Origin: Rhinopithecus roxellana
Taxonomy: Eukaryota; Chordata; Mammalia; Primates; Cercopithecidae
NCBI RefSeq assembly: GCF_007565055.1
Contig: NC_044568.1
Coordinates: 43,728,156-43,792,155, forward strand
Direction of reading: 5' to 3'
DNA length: 64,000 nucleotides
Part shown: one piece after another, positions 62,727-64,000 of the stretch
Layout of the letters: every line of letters begins with the position of its first letter
Numbering within the stretch: the first letter of the stretch is position 1
Made by a program: the position numbers and the translations under genes
The notes under the pieces: generated by a model
Seen by the model: only the letters and a program-made list of their open reading frames with translations
Databases searched by the model: none
Told to the model about the DNA's origin: nothing

Positions 62727-62740
62727 TCAGTGATCAGTGA
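62727..62740 (+). other. 14-base insertion TCAGTGATCAGTGA, copy 4
   Basis: This copy of the insertion ends about 18 bases before the start of the long-range duplicate at 62759. It differs from the other copies in its right flank, which suggests that the insertion-bearing monomer was joined to the duplicated segment by a crossover just downstream. Confidence 0.83.
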
Positions 62741-62758
62741 ATATCCTCACATAATAAC

Positions 62759-64000
62759 CAGAGAGAAGCTTTCTGAGAGATTGCTTTCTGATGTGTGACT
62801 TCATCACACAGAGTCCCACCCTTCCCTTCTTGGAACAGGTTGCAAACACTGTTGTCGTGGATTCTGCAAAGTGATATTTAGGATCCCATAGGGGCCCATG
62901 GTGAAAAAAGAAGTATCCTCAAATTACAACTAGAGAGAAGCTTTCTGAGAGATTGCTTTCTGATGTGTGACTTCATCACAGAGAGTCCCACCCTTCCCTT
63001 CTTGGAACAGTTTCCAAACACTGTTATCGTGAATTCTGCAGAGTGATATTTGGGAGTCCTTTGGATCCGAGGGTGAAATGGGAAGTATCCTCACATAAAA
63101 ACTAGAGAGAAGCTTTCTGAGGGATTGCTTTCGGATATTTGACGTCATCACACAGAGTTGAACCCTTCTCTTCTTGGAGCAGTTTGCTATCACTGTTGTC
63201 ACGGATTCTGCAAAGTGATATTTGGGAGCTCATTGAGGGCTATGATGCAAAAGGAAATATCCTCAGATTAAAACTGGAAAGAAGCCTTCTGAGAAACTGA
63301 ATTGCCATGTTTGAATGCAACTCACAGAGTTACACGTTTCTCTTCAGTGATCAGTTTGTTAACACAGTTTTCTGGAAATCTGCAATTAGATAGCTCATAG
63401 CGCAATGAGGCTTACGGTGACAAAGGAAATATCCTCAGATGAAAATTAGAAAGAAGCTTTCTAAGAAACTTCTTGCTGATGTGTGAATTCATCTCACAGA
63501 GTAACACTTATGTTTCGTGGAGCAGTCCATTAACACTGTCTTTGAGGAACTTGAAGAGGGCTTCTTTGGATCCCATTGAGGCCTACGCTGATAAAGGAAA
63601 TTTCATCAGTTTAAAAAGTGAAAGAAGCTTCCTGAGAACCTTCTTCCTGATCAGTGAGTTCATGTCACAGACATACAACATAGAGCTCATGAAGCCATTT
63701 GCTAACACTCTTTTCGTGGAAACCTCAAAGTGATATTTGGGAGCCCCTGGGGCCCATTTTGAAAAAGGAAATATCTTCACATAATAACTAGAGAGAAGCT
63801 TTCTGAGAGATTGCGTTCTGATGTGTGTCTTCAACACACAGAGTTAGACCCTTCCCTTCGTGGAACAGTTTGCTAACACTGTTGTCGTGGATTCTGCAAA
63901 GTGATAGTTGGGAGCCCATAGGGGCCCATGGTGAAAAAGGAAGTATCCTCACATAATAACTAGAGTGAAGCTTTCTGAGACATTGCTTTCCGATGCGTGA
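62759..64000 (+). repeat. Right copy of the 1.24 kb near-identical long-range duplication
   Basis: This segment matches 17565-18806 at an offset of 45194. The mismatches I found are 'ttcatcacac' for 'ttcaccacac', 'gcagagtg' for 'gcaaagtg', 'gagtccttt' for 'gagttcttt', 'aacttgaag' for 'aacctgaag' and 'acattgc' for 'acatcgc'. It holds B', B, C (near 63282), D, A and B' monomers and continues to the window end. Confidence 0.92.

Larger units (their letters stand above)
41408..62758 (+). repeat. Alpha-satellite array, units of 4 to 8 monomers
   Basis: C monomers begin near 41470, 42329, 43012, 43870, 44550, 45415, 46442, 47299, 48325, 49010, 50050, 50909, 51597, 52455, 53140, 54000, 54685, 55884, 56918, 57947, 58804, 59832, 60858 and 61895. 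Up to 54.7 kb units have 4, 5 or 6 monomers. From there to the end they have 7, 6, 6, 5, 6, 6, 6 and 8, so B' copies are more numerous. B' runs are clear at 55197-55710 and 56400-56750. Segments near 49.9-50.5 kb recur near 52.3-52.9 kb at 2403 bases (14 monomers). No gene, second transposon or RNA gene is seen. Confidence 0.93.

Noticed and set aside
38933..63837. Many open frames of 60-165 codons in the right satellite block
   Set aside because: The reason is the same. None has a start context, codon bias or length conservation independent of the monomer period.

Overview
The window is primate centromeric or pericentromeric satellite DNA. It contains no host gene that I can support. From about 391 to 64000, apart from one transposon, it is one head-to-tail array of about 171-172 bp alpha-satellite (alphoid) monomers, all in the same orientation. 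The window opens with a 390 bp LINE-1 (L1) fragment on the minus strand (1-390). The array is interrupted once by a full-length 6.2 kb L1 on the plus strand (32381-38565), flanked by an 11 bp target-site duplication. The L1 3' UTR ends with a sequence I remember as typical of New World monkey (platyrrhine) L1s, and the monomers differ clearly from human and macaque alphoid. I therefore infer a platyrrhine, without naming a species.

Reading the array by eye, the monomers fall into recurring types. A has 'gatcagtgagttcatctcac' and 'cttagacctcagg'. B has 'gagagattgctttc' and 'ttccacccttccc' and ends in 'cagattaaaactgg'. B' has the B body but an A-like end, 'cacataataactagag'. C has 'gaaactgcattgccatgtg' and 'catagcgcaatgaagc'. 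D has 'gaaacttcttggtgatgtg' and 'gataaaggaaatttcatcag'. The order is nearly always C-D-A-(B')n-B. C, D and A are single while B' varies from 0 to 5 copies, so units run from 4 to 9 monomers (about 686 to 1545 bp). About 65 C monomers mark the units.

Layout: 391-7659 mixed units; 7660-13960 a young 1716 bp decamer higher-order repeat in about 3.7 copies; 13961-17053 mixed units with a partial pentamer duplication; 17054-18084 a run of six B-type monomers; 18085-22830 mixed; 22831-24204 a nearly perfect 687 bp tandem duplication; 24205-32369 mixed; 32381-38565 the L1; 38577-64000 mixed, with longer (6-8 monomer) units common after about 54.7 kb. The last 1.24 kb is almost identical to 17565-18806, 45.2 kb away.

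The L1 has a 1031 bp 5' UTR, an intact 338-codon ORF1, an ORF2 with four in-frame stops and four frameshifts, and a 3' UTR with a poly(A) signal and tail. It cannot make a full ORF2 protein in this form. The many short open frames across the satellite are by-products of the repeat and are not annotated as genes. I found no new gene system. What deserves a second look is the satellite architecture: variable B' number, chimeric monomers, shared insertions, long-range near-identities and monomer-specific dyads where no CENP-B box is seen.
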